Source of the DNA: Gloeomargaritales cyanobacterium VI4D9
GTDB taxonomy: Bacteria; Cyanobacteriota; Cyanobacteriia; Gloeomargaritales; Gloeomargaritaceae
Direction of reading: 5' to 3'
Assembly (NCBI GenBank): GCA_927797885.1
Contig: OV696605.1
Location: 1,215,157-1,279,156, forward strand
DNA length: 64,000 nucleotides
Position numbers and translations under genes: made by a program. Under the pieces are notes generated by a model, which saw nothing but the letters and a program-made list of their open reading frames with translations, had not been told where the DNA came from and searched no databases. Positions 56,380-64,000 of this stretch are shown one piece after another (position 1 is the stretch's first letter; the number at the start of each line of letters is the position of its first letter).

Positions 56380-57078
56380 ATGAATCGGCAAAGGATTTTA
56401 GCCTTGACCCATCCCAAATGGCGGATAGGGTACGCCCTGAGCATTGCGGGGGTTACCTGGGGGTTTTTATCCCTATTGACAAACCTACATGGGAATTTTA
56501 TTTATCTGATTACCTACAATTTGGCGGTGCTGGGTTATTTGTTGGCTTTTTTTATACGGATTAATGTGGCTTCCGTTGAGGATACTTATCGGTTTATTCG
56601 CCATCAAGAACCGAGTAATTGGGTGATTTTAGTTTCAGTCATTGCCCTTTCTTGGGCAAGTATTATGTCTTTGGTGAGTTTGGCGGAAACACCCAAGGAT
56701 TGGACAAGGTTGGAATCAGGAGCGCATATTTTTTTATCCATTTTAGCCCTCTTTGCTTCCTGGGTATTGGTCAATGTTTTTTTCGCTTTACACTATGGCA
56801 GGCTCTATTATTTTTCCCAGGGCAAACATCTAGCGGCGGAGCAATCTACGGAGGTGGATCGGGGGTTGCTCTTTTCGGAAGAGACGTTGCCTAATTACTG
56901 GGATTTTATGTATCAAGCATTTGTGATTGCCATGACCTTTGCCACTGCGGATGTGAATATTTCCCGGAAAGATATGCGGGTATTGGCACTTTTTCATGGC
57001 ATCTTTTCGTTTATGTATAATTTGATCATTCTGGGCTTGGTGGTGAATTATATTTCTAATTTGTTTGGTAGTAATTAA
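56380..57078 (+). CDS. DUF1345 membrane protein
   Basis: 232 residues from MNRQRILALTHPKWR; ATG at 56353 would add nine residues. There are five or six membrane helices. NYWDFMYQAFVIAMTFATADVNI is the diagnostic DUF1345 block, and FHGIFSFMYNLIILGLVVN closes the domain. Function is unknown. It is followed by a repeat cluster. Confidence 0.85.
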   Translation: MNRQRILALTHPKWRIGYALSIAGVTWGFLSLLTNLHGNFIYLITYNLAVLGYLLAFFIRINVASVEDTYRFIRHQEPSNWVILVSVIALSWASIMSLVSLAETPKDWTRLESGAHIFLSILALFASWVLVNVFFALHYGRLYYFSQGKHLAAEQSTEVDRGLLFSEETLPNYWDFMYQAFVIAMTFATADVNISRKDMRVLALFHGIFSFMYNLIILGLVVNYISNLFGSN

Positions 57079-57083
57079 TTAAA

Positions 57084-57202
57084 GGGCACCTCTATTAAAT
57101 TCAAAGTTGGCGGTCGCAGAGGGCACCCCCGCCCTCGGTTTTGGGTAATATGGGCATTCCTACCATGGGATTGATGATTGGTTCAAATCAATAGAAGTTC
57201 CC
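57084..57202. repeat. family-B repeat copy carrying the family-A core
   Basis: 119 bp with ends GGGCACCTCTATTAAATTC and AATCAATAGAAGTTCCC. The centre holds the GC-rich core (GGTCGCAGAGGGCACCCCC) that is the hallmark of family A. Confidence 0.75.
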
Positions 57203-57287
57203 TAAATTCAAAGTTAGCGGTCGCAGGGGGCACCACCGCCCTTGGTTCTGGGAAATTTCTGTTGATTAATCAAGTAGGATTGCTATA
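57203..57287. repeat. family-A MITE, right half (copy 6)
   Basis: Starts within TAAATTCAAAGTTAGCGGTC and ends AAGTAGGATTGCTATA. It lacks a left terminal repeat and abuts the family-B copy. The rest of the gap up to prmA (57288-57424) shows no clear feature. Confidence 0.7.
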
Positions 57288-57424
57288 TGATGATTTAATG
57301 AAATGCGCTATAAACATGGAGTTGCAGGGGCATTGCCCGCGGCTTTAGTTCTTCTAAACATTTGCTCACCAATGGGCTAGGATTTCTGATAGAAAACGAA
57401 AAAACATACCTAGACATCTAACCT

Positions 57425-58369
57425 ATGACGATGCCGGTGGCTACCTCCTGGTGGGAAGTGGAAGTTGAATGTCTGCCCATGCTGGAGGAGATGACCTTTT
57501 GGCGGTTGCAGGAATTGGACTGCCGCAGTACGGCGACGGTCTATGGGGACGGCTGGGTGCGGATTACCGCCTACGCCCCCCAAGGGCAATATGGGGTTCA
57601 GCATTGGGAGGCATTGCAGGGGTTACTGCGGGAGGATGCCCGGGAAGCCGCTCTGCCCCCACCCCGGGTACGGTGGCAGGAGCTGGACAGTCAGGACTGG
57701 TCGGAGCATTGGAAACGCCATTGGCAGGCACAACCAGTGGGGGAGCGGTTTTTGATCCAGCCTGCGTGGTTGCCGGTGCACAACCCGGAACATCGCCTGG
57801 TGCTGCGGCTTGACCCCGGATTTGCTTTTGGAACCGGCAGTCATCCCACGACCCAGTTGTGTTTGGAATCCTTAGAAATGCGGCTTGACCCCCGTTGGGG
57901 ACCCACGGATTTGGTGATTGCTGACATCGGGTGTGGGTCGGGGATTTTGGCAATTGGAGCCTTATTGTTGGGGGCAAAACGGGTGTATGCGGTGGATACG
58001 GATCCCCTGGCAATTGGGGCAACCCGCCAAAACCAATCCCTCAATCAGATTGAAGGCGAACGGTTGGTGGTGGAGCAGGGGAGTTTGTCCCGGTTGGCGG
58101 AACTGTTGACCCAACCCCTGGACGGCTTCGTGTGTAATATTTTGGCGGAAACGATTGTGGATATGACCCCCCGGTTTCGGATGCTCGCCCACACCAAAAC
58201 CTGGGGCATTTTGAGTGGCATTATCCAGGAGCAATTGGCCGCCGTTACCCAGGTCTTGGAGGAACACGGTTGGATGGTGGGGGCACTACGCCAGAGCCAG
58301 GATTGGTGTTGTTTGAATATTCGCCCCGACCCGGATTACACAGGAACGACAAACTCAGTGATACAGTAA
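57425..58369 (+). CDS. prmA: ribosomal protein L11 methyltransferase
   Basis: 314 residues. The N-terminal substrate domain (VATSWWEVEVECLPMLEEMT) is followed by the Rossmann SAM domain with DPGFAFGTGSHPTTQLCLE, VIADIGCGSGILAIGALLLG and VCNILAETIVDM. It trimethylates ribosomal protein L11. Length is slightly above the usual 295 residues. Confidence 0.94.
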   Translation: MTMPVATSWWEVEVECLPMLEEMTFWRLQELDCRSTATVYGDGWVRITAYAPQGQYGVQHWEALQGLLREDAREAALPPPRVRWQELDSQDWSEHWKRHWQAQPVGERFLIQPAWLPVHNPEHRLVLRLDPGFAFGTGSHPTTQLCLESLEMRLDPRWGPTDLVIADIGCGSGILAIGALLLGAKRVYAVDTDPLAIGATRQNQSLNQIEGERLVVEQGSLSRLAELLTQPLDGFVCNILAETIVDMTPRFRMLAHTKTWGILSGIIQEQLAAVTQVLEEHGWMVGALRQSQDWCCLNIRPDPDYTGTTNSVIQ

Positions 58370-58400
58370 CAGTAATGGTGGGGCATTTTTGAGGTGGTTT

Positions 58401-58823
58401 ATGTCATCTGTACTTAGTCAATTGCAAGCAGCACCCAAGGATCAGGTCATCCTATACCAACCGTTTTTACCGGCGGGAAATAAGCGGGAAACCCTCCCCT
58501 TTGCCCTGAGTTTGTACCGCATTGGCAATCTGGAAGGGGAACGCTATGTGGACGGGGGCGAGGGCATTCCCTTCGTGGCGACCTGGAATGTCTCCAATTT
58601 ACCGGCGGATTTGAGCCGCTGTCAGATGCAGTTTGAGGGCAATCCCGACTTGACTTATGATATGGTGCTGGTGAATTTTGAATTTGTGGGGTTTTTGGTG
58701 GATTTGCTAATTCATTACAAGCGCAGTCAAAAGGTGGATTTTCCCCAGGATTTTTACCGACGTTTGCTCAATATCGCCGATGATAAAGACAAAAAACCTA
58801 CGGCAACTGCACCCCCAACCTAG
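58401..58823 (+). CDS. conserved cyanobacterial-type protein, unknown function
   Basis: 140 residues from MSSVLSQLQAAPKDQVILYQ. One compact domain, with VATWNVSNLPADLSRCQMQF and LVNFEFVGFLVDLLIHYKRS as the most conserved-looking parts and a polar tail (DDKDKKPTATAPPT). No named family is recognised. It follows prmA by 31 bases and has GAGG before the ATG. Confidence 0.7.
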   Translation: MSSVLSQLQAAPKDQVILYQPFLPAGNKRETLPFALSLYRIGNLEGERYVDGGEGIPFVATWNVSNLPADLSRCQMQFEGNPDLTYDMVLVNFEFVGFLVDLLIHYKRSQKVDFPQDFYRRLLNIADDKDKKPTATAPPT

Positions 58824-58939
58824 TCTTTGGGGTGGCACGCCGTTTCCAGATTAGCGGGATAATCTAGGGTTTCAGGGGGGCGAAATAATTGCTATCTAAA
58901 TAACAGTAAATGATGGGCACATCTATAGCAATCATGAAT

Positions 58940-59059
58940 GGGCACCTCTATTTATTAGAACCAACGAAAAATCTCATCCTCGGAATGCCCATCTTTCCCA
59001 GAACTAAGGGCGGGGGGTGCCCCCCTGCGACCGCTAATTTCTCATTTATAGAGGTTCCC
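58940..59059. repeat. family-B repeat copy
   Basis: 120 bp with ends GGGCACCTCTATTTATTAG and CATTTATAGAGGTTCCC. The centre contains the shared core in the opposite orientation (CCCAGAACTAAGGGCGGGG). A solo family-A end (TATAGCAATCATGAAT) lies directly to its left. Confidence 0.8.
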
Positions 59060-59150
59060 GAATGATTACGCAACAGTTGCTTGCAGAAGTCAGCCTTCAT
59101 TGAGCTTCCCATGGGATTACTGTTTTAGTCTCTGATAAGGTGGCTATATT
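59060..59150 (+). repeat. family-C repeat copy
   Basis: Contains ATGATTACGCAACAG and GATTACTGTTTTAGTCT and ends GGCTATA. It matches 20305-20405 on the opposite strand and 30155-30245 on this strand. Confidence 0.6.
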
Positions 59151-59397
59151 TATTGATTTTTGTACCTAGACGGCGGGCTCGGAAGCCCCATTCTCCCGTT
59201 GGTAATTATCAATAACCCAGGGGTCGTTCTCAATAGCCCTGAATTAATATAGCAATCCTAAATGAGAATAGAACAGGGGTCGCAGGGGCACCGCCCCCGT
59301 AAAAAAAGCACCTGCGGTGTATGGTTCTGAAAAATTTTTGTATGCCTACGGCACGCAAGCTAATGCAAATCAAGTAGGATTGCTATAGAGGTGCCCT
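59138..59397. repeat. family-B2 repeat interrupted by a family-A MITE
   Basis: The sequence from ATTTATTGATTTTTGTAC through AATTATCAATAACCCAGGGG to GAATTAA, and then GAGGTGCCC after the MITE, is the reverse complement of the uninterrupted copy at 32203-32323. The MITE at 59248-59387 splits it at a TA. Confidence 0.8.
59248..59387. repeat. family-A MITE copy 7, nested in a family-B2 repeat
   Basis: 140 bp with ends TATAGCAATCCTAAATG and AAGTAGGATTGCTATA. It carries both the AAGCACCTGCGGTGTA insert and the palindromic TATGCCTACGGCACGC insert. The flanks GAATTAA and GAGGTGCCC with TA on both sides show a 2-bp target duplication. Confidence 0.88.
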
Positions 59398-59523
59398 GAA
59401 GAATGTGTAGGCATTTTTTGTCCTCCCGTTCCTATGGTTCTCATCCTGTAATAACGCAGAAACTGTAGGTTAAACTGTCCCCCCTCAATTGGGGTAAAAT
59501 GCTTGTAATGACAAGAACCAGCT

Positions 59524-60174
59524 ATGGGCATCCGAGAGTTACAGGAACGTTATCGGAGCGGGGAGCGCAATTTTGACGGCTCTGATTTTAGCCGTTTGGA
59601 TTTGAGCCGGATTGTCCTTAGCGAGGCCAGTTTGAACCGTACTAATTTGTTTCGCACTGACCTGTTGCTCGCCCAATTAGAAAAAAGTAATCTCAGCTAT
59701 GCGGTGGCCTGCCGGGTGAATCTCAGCGGTGCCAACCTGACCGGGGCAATTTTGCGGGCAACGGATTTGTACATGGCGAATTTGAATGGGGCAAAACTTG
59801 ACCAGGCCAATTTGAGCAAGGCTTATTTGCGGGGGGCGGATTTGACCCGGGCGGGCTTGAGCGGGGCGGATTTGAGCGGGGCAAACTTGATTGAGGCCAA
59901 TCTCTACGGTGCCAACCTCACGGGTGCCAACCTGCGGGGGGCATTTTTGATCGTGGCGAATCTGCGGGGAGCCATTCTCACGGGGGCAGACCTGACGGAA
60001 ACCAACCTAATTGGTGCCAATCTCACGGGGGTCAATCTGCAAGAGACGATTTTAACCGATGCGATCTTGCCCCAGGATGCCTCGGAACCCCCTCTGCGTC
60101 GGGCACAGCTGACCATGCCCCCCACCCCGACCAACCCGGAATTAATTGAAGAAATTTTTGGCATCCAATCTTGA
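59524..60174 (+). CDS. pentapeptide-repeat protein
   Basis: 216 residues. From about residue 20 to 185 the A(D/N)LXX repeat runs almost without break, for example [20 protein letters not shown]. About 30 repeats would form a right-handed quadrilateral beta-helix of roughly seven to eight coils. No signal peptide, so probably cytoplasmic. Function of most such cyanobacterial proteins is unknown. A non-repeat tail ([17 protein letters not shown]) closes the protein. Confidence 0.88.
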   Translation: MGIRELQERYRSGERNFDGSDFSRLDLSRIVLSEASLNRTNLFRTDLLLAQLEKSNLSYAVACRVNLSGANLTGAILRATDLYMANLNGAKLDQANLSKAYLRGADLTRAGLSGADLSGANLIEANLYGANLTGANLRGAFLIVANLRGAILTGADLTETNLIGANLTGVNLQETILTDAILPQDASEPPLRRAQLTMPPTPTNPELIEEIFGIQS

Positions 60175-60242
60175 TCCCCGCTGCCTGGGTTAAATTAGTA
60201 GGATTATCAGTAAGGTTATTCCGCCCCCGAGGGCCAGCGACG

Positions 60243-60491
60243 ATGTGTATTTGTGTGAATTGTGCCTATGTGGATCAGTGTGTCACCTACCATGCGGTGG
60301 AACACCAACACCAGCAACCCCATTTGACCGATGCGCCCACCTTTGAGCCGGTATCCCCGAGCATCAATGTGAATATCCGTTCTCGGGCAGACATGATTGA
60401 AATGGAATGGGATGTGGTGGGGTGCGACTCGTTTGCCTTGGAAATGGGGCGCTGGAGCCGCCTGCGTCCGGGGGAACCCGTGCCCACATGA
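60243..60491 (+). CDS. ycf34: Ycf34 family protein
   Basis: 82 residues starting MCICVNCAYVDQCVTYHAVE, the Ycf34 signature with four cysteines near the N-terminus (CxCxxC and a further Cys) that bind an iron-sulfur cluster in the family. QQPHLTDAPTFEPVSPSINV and the C-terminal EMEWDVVGCDSFALEMGRW are also conserved. It is a cyanobacterial/plastid protein tied to photosynthetic electron transport. Its stop overlaps the tsaB start (ATGA). Confidence 0.9.
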   Translation: MCICVNCAYVDQCVTYHAVEHQHQQPHLTDAPTFEPVSPSINVNIRSRADMIEMEWDVVGCDSFALEMGRWSRLRPGEPVPT

Positions 60492-61072
60492 CCCTGGGGC
60501 TGGCACTCCATACGGCGGGTGCGACCGTAGGACTGGCGGTGGGTCGGGTCGGGGAACCCTATCGGGTCGAGCAATACGCCTGGGGGGGGGACACCAACCG
60601 TCACTTTCATGCCCAATTAGCCAAATTCATACAACCCTATCGGTGGGCAGAGGTGGGCTTTCTGGCGGTGACCCGGGGACCCGGTTCGTTTACGACCCTG
60701 CGGTTGGGGCTGGTAACGGCACGGATTTTGGCGCAGGAGTTGCATCTTCCCCTATTTGCCCTGTCCACCCTGGGGGTCGCTAGTTTTGGTTGGTCGGAAC
60801 CGGTCGCCCTATCCTGGCCTGCGGGCATGGATTTAATATACGGGGGCATTTATCAACAGGGGCGGGCACGCCAAACCGACCAAGTATTTACCCCGTCCGC
60901 ATGGCATGAACTGGTCGAAAATTGGCCGGAACCCTTGCGGGTAGTGGGCGACATTCACACCCAAGCCCCGGCGGATCAACTCCTGCGCTGGGCGGAACAG
61001 CTTTGGAGCGAAGGCGAGCGCCCCCATTGGTCAGCCGCCCAACCCTTCTATGGCCGCTCCCCCGTGAATTGA
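60488..61072 (+). CDS. tsaB: tRNA threonylcarbamoyladenosine biosynthesis protein TsaB
   Basis: 194 residues from MTLGLALHTAGATVG. The ASKHA fold is visible in the first strand pair and in GFLAVTRGPGSFTTLRLGLV, the TsaB signature. It works with TsaD and TsaE to attach the threonylcarbamoyl group to A37 of ANN-decoding tRNAs. The ATGA overlap with ycf34 indicates coupled translation. Confidence 0.9.
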   Translation: MTLGLALHTAGATVGLAVGRVGEPYRVEQYAWGGDTNRHFHAQLAKFIQPYRWAEVGFLAVTRGPGSFTTLRLGLVTARILAQELHLPLFALSTLGVASFGWSEPVALSWPAGMDLIYGGIYQQGRARQTDQVFTPSAWHELVENWPEPLRVVGDIHTQAPADQLLRWAEQLWSEGERPHWSAAQPFYGRSPVN

Positions 61073-61237
61073 GGCACCGTTTGGCCTATCAGTTGGGGCG
61101 CAGTGAACATTTAACATTTACTTTTCATTGCCCTCCTGGGGACACCTCTAGGGCAATCGCAGATGATTCGTGTAAGTAAAAGGTTGGGGCAATCGCTTTA
61201 GACCCCAGACGTTAACGCCAAAAATTTGCACATCTCT

Positions 61238-62317
61238 TTAGGGGTTTTGAGTACGACCAACCACCTTATCTAAACCCACCGTGCCGTTGAGGTTGGTGCC
61301 CCCCATAATTGCCTGCCGCACCTGTGCTCCGGTCAGGTCAGCACCCGCTAAGTTCGCCCCCGTTAAATTGGTATCAGTCAGATTGACCACACTCAAATTA
61401 CTACCACTCAAATTGGCATTTTGCAGCCGAGAACGGGAAATATTTGCTCCCCGTAAATCACTATTACTTAAATCCGCTTGAATCAGGTTTGCCGAAGGTA
61501 AATTAGCCGTGACTAAACTCACTTTTTTCAACTTAGCTCCTTCCAAGTTAGCCTGGGACAAATTGACCCGATCCAGCCGAGATGCCGTCAAATCTACCCC
61601 AGTCAAATCCGCATGGCTCAAATCCGCTTCCCGTAGATTTGTATTTCCCAATTTCGCTCCCGCCAAGTCCGCCCGACTCAGCCGCACCCGGGGTAACATC
61701 GCCCCTACCAAACTTGCGCCCCGCAATTTCACCCCTTCCATCCGGGCATCGGTCAAATCCGCTTGATCTAAATTGGCACCATTCAAAACCGCATTTTGCA
61801 TCCGTACCTGGGACAAATTCACCCCCGTCAAGACTGAACTGGTTAAATCAGCACCCGTCAGGTTTACATCCGCTAAATTCGCTTTTTCTAAATTCACCAA
61901 ACTTAGGGAAGCCTGCCGCAAGCTTGCTTCACTAAAATCCGTGTGAGATAACTGGGCACCATTCAAATTGGCTCGGTCTAAATTGGCACGAATTAGAATA
62001 CTTTTGGTCAGGTTCGCATTCCCCAAATCCGCCTGCTTCAAATTCGCATTTCCTAAATTTGCTTCGCTAATATCCGCATTAAACAGCTTCGCTCCCTCCA
62101 AATTCACCCCCTGCAAATTTGCTCCTTTTAGGTTGGCATTACCCAAATTGGCTCCCGGCAGTACCATCCCCCGCAAGTCCGCCCCGGACAAATCACATCT
62201 TGGACATTGATTGGTGCTAGTTAACTGTTGTAAGTGTTCTGGGTTGGCGGCTAGAGCCGGATGCACACCCATCAACCCCACGCCAACTAAGATCGTTCCC
62301 CACACGCCCCTTTTCAT
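61238..62317 (-). CDS. exported pentapeptide-repeat protein
   Basis: 359 residues with a signal peptide (VWGTILVGVGLMGVHPALA). A CPRCDLSGADLRGMVLPGAN segment starts the repeat domain, which runs to about residue 340 with hardly a break (over 55 pentapeptides), giving a very long beta-helix, probably in the periplasm or thylakoid lumen. The CPRC pair at the N-terminal edge could form a disulfide or bind metal. Function is unknown. Confidence 0.88.
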   Translation of the reverse strand: MKRGVWGTILVGVGLMGVHPALAANPEHLQQLTSTNQCPRCDLSGADLRGMVLPGANLGNANLKGANLQGVNLEGAKLFNADISEANLGNANLKQADLGNANLTKSILIRANLDRANLNGAQLSHTDFSEASLRQASLSLVNLEKANLADVNLTGADLTSSVLTGVNLSQVRMQNAVLNGANLDQADLTDARMEGVKLRGASLVGAMLPRVRLSRADLAGAKLGNTNLREADLSHADLTGVDLTASRLDRVNLSQANLEGAKLKKVSLVTANLPSANLIQADLSNSDLRGANISRSRLQNANLSGSNLSVVNLTDTNLTGANLAGADLTGAQVRQAIMGGTNLNGTVGLDKVVGRTQNP

Positions 62318-62767
62318 ACCCCTGTCTCCTAACCAAATGCTAACAACTGCTAGACAACTTGTCTGCGATTATACTGCATATTGCCAGTTTTTGTGAGGTC
62401 TGTATGAGTTCTGTATTTAGAACATAATGTCAAAAATGTCAAAAATGTTAGACATTCACCATCCGTTAGGTTCGGTCATGGTCGGGGTCTTAGGGCACCC
62501 GAGTCCCATTCCAGTCGGGTGGCAATCCTAGGGCTATCCCACCTCAATCGTAAGTAAAAATTTTATGCTTAGATAACCAAGAGTCGCAGATTGTCAGTCT
62601 ATTTTAGTTTTAAGTAGCTTTGTTATTCTCATGAATTACCTGAGATTGCCATGTAAAATAGTCCCATACGCCAGCGAAAATGGCTCGCCCCTGAGGGTAA
62701 CCATTGCCCCATGAGTCAAGATGTCCGGGTATCCTAGAAATAACTAGCAATTCCCAGACTTCTCCCC
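62318..62767. other. intergenic region upstream of cysS
   Basis: No gene is visible in these 450 bases. A perfect 7-bp stem, CACCCGA (62497-62503) / TCGGGTG (62516-62522), and two tandem copies of ATGTCAAAA (about 62428-62448) are the only clear structures. The cysS promoter must lie here but cannot be assigned safely. Confidence 0.5.
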
Positions 62768-64000
62768 ATGACCCTGACCGTTTACAATAGCCGCACTCGC
62801 CAATTGGAACCCCTGCAACCCCAACGGGGAAAAATTATTACAATGTATGTATGCGGCGTGACGGTTTATGATTACTGTCATCTAGGTCATGCCCGTACTT
62901 ATATTGTCTGGGACGTGGTGCGCCGTTATCTTGAGTATTTGGGCTATGACGTTCACCATGTGCAAAATATTACGGATATAGACGACAAAATCCTCAAAAA
63001 AGCGCAAGCTGAGCAAGTGGCAATGGAGGTCATTACCGAGCGGTATATCCAAGCCTACAATGAAGATATGGGTCGCTTAAACATCCTGCCCCCTCAGCAA
63101 TACCCTCGGGCTACGGAATCAATTCCTGATATGATTCAGTTAATCCAAAACCTGGAACGCCTGGGTTATGCCTATGCCGCCGCCGGGGATGTGTACTATG
63201 CGGTCGAGCGTTTTCCCACCTATGGAAAGCTTTCCCAGCGCACCCTTGACCAAATGCAATCGGGAGCCAGTGGCCGGGTAGAAAAAGAGGAAGCCGAACG
63301 CAAGCGGCATCCTTTAGATTTTGCCCTGTGGAAAGCCGCTAAACCTGGGGAACCTGCGTGGGACTCTCCCTGGGGACCCGGCAGGCCGGGTTGGCATATT
63401 GAATGCTCGGCGATGGTTCATAAAACCTTGGGGGAAAGCATTGATATTCACTGCGGGGGTAGTGATTTGATTTTTCCCCATCATGAAAATGAAATTGCCC
63501 AGTCGGAACCCATTACCCAAAAACCCTTGGCTCGGTATTGGTTGCACAATGGTTTTGTCACCGTTGACGGGGAAAAAATGTCTAAATCCCTGGGCAATTT
63601 TCGCACCATTCGGGATGTCTTAAATCACTATGAGCCAATGGCCTTGCGGCTACTAATTTTGCAATCCCACTACCGGCAGCCGATGGAATGCACACCTGCC
63701 GCACTCCAGGCCGCCCAATCCGGTTGGCGTACCCTTCAGCAAAGTGCCTGGGTCTATGATTTGCCGGAAGATTTCGTTGTAGATAAAACTGATTGTGACA
63801 AGGAGATTCTCGCCCAGTTTGAGCAAGCGATGAATGCGGATTTCAACACTCCCGCCGCCCTCGCCATTCTGTTTGGCTTGGCCAAAAAACTAAAGCACTT
63901 TGACCAGGAAAAACGTCATAGAAGAGAAAGTAATATTTCTGAGTGCCAATCCCGCAAAATTTGGCAGACATTTGTTTATTTGACCCAGAATGTTTTGGGA
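62768..64000 (+). CDS. cysS: cysteinyl-tRNA synthetase, cut by window end
   Basis: The frame starts at ATG 62768 (MTLTVYNSRTRQLEPL) and is still open at the last base, with 411 codons visible. Signature motifs are CGVTVYDYCHLGHARTY (first zinc Cys and the HIGH-type GHAR), GWHIECSAM and HHENEIAQSE (zinc ligands), and KMSKSLGNF. It charges tRNA-Cys. About 60-80 C-terminal residues lie outside the window. Confidence 0.95.
   Translation, partial: MTLTVYNSRTRQLEPLQPQRGKIITMYVCGVTVYDYCHLGHARTYIVWDVVRRYLEYLGYDVHHVQNITDIDDKILKKAQAEQVAMEVITERYIQAYNEDMGRLNILPPQQYPRATESIPDMIQLIQNLERLGYAYAAAGDVYYAVERFPTYGKLSQRTLDQMQSGASGRVEKEEAERKRHPLDFALWKAAKPGEPAWDSPWGPGRPGWHIECSAMVHKTLGESIDIHCGGSDLIFPHHENEIAQSEPITQKPLARYWLHNGFVTVDGEKMSKSLGNFRTIRDVLNHYEPMALRLLILQSHYRQPMECTPAALQAAQSGWRTLQQSAWVYDLPEDFVVDKTDCDKEILAQFEQAMNADFNTPAALAILFGLAKKLKHFDQEKRHRRESNISECQSRKIWQTFVYLTQNVLG

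Overview
The window is a chromosomal segment of a cyanobacterium. It encodes phycocyanin subunits and rod linkers (cpcB, cpcA, a CpcC-type linker, cpcG), the Mg-chelatase H subunit (chlH), Ycf34, an NrtR/nadD/nadE NAD cluster, DUF3084 and DUF6439 proteins, and a tmRNA whose tag peptide reads ANNIVPFARKAAVVAA, a cyanobacterial type. A unicellular freshwater lineage is plausible (possibly near Gloeomargarita), but genus cannot be fixed from sequence reading alone.\n\nLayout. 0-7.7 kb: a CapA-like protein (cut by the window start), a PLP decarboxylase, a DUF1400 alpha/beta hydrolase, pheT and a GT4 glycosyltransferase. 7.7-8.2 kb: decayed transposon debris. 8.5-19.6 kb: a group 2 sigma factor, DUF429, chlH, priA and gcvP. 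19.7-23.9 kb: a VOC protein, then the cpcBAC operon with a clear terminator and divergent cpcG. 23.9-29.6 kb: nadE-nrtR-nadD, small conserved proteins, a 1-Cys peroxiredoxin and hisS. 29.6-32.6 kb: a repeat-rich gap, a MoxR ATPase with an overlapping secreted protein, and another repeat-rich gap. 32.6-40.9 kb: a papain-like peptidase with a very acidic tail, a circularly permuted ATP-grasp / alpha-E / class I amidotransferase operon, ligA and DUF3084.\n\n41.0-43.5 kb is an insertion-sequence graveyard (IS1, IS630, two IS5-type remnants, a MITE). 43.5-53.1 kb is the most interesting part: a compact element lying at the 3' end of the tmRNA gene. Its left-facing arm carries integrase, AlpA, a large P4-type primase-helicase, a small protein split by an in-frame TAG, a 52-residue protein, RusA and a terminase-small-subunit-like HTH protein. 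Its right-facing arm carries six small genes including a Rad52-type annealing protein, behind a repressor-like gene and three operator-like repeats. No capsid, tail or large terminase gene is present, so it resembles a P4/PICI-type phage satellite. Two blocks of short phased iterons lie inside the 3' end of the primase gene and look like a replication origin. GC-rich hairpins sit in nearly every intergenic gap of the element.\n\n53.1-64 kb returns to core genes: tmRNA, an FHA-PrsW fusion, trpE, DUF1345, prmA, two pentapeptide-repeat proteins, ycf34, tsaB and cysS (cut by the window end).\n\nSeveral families of roughly 100-bp repeats fill the intergenic gaps. One copy of family A is inserted into a family-B copy, which shows directly that family A duplicates a TA target, as Tc1/IS630-type elements do.
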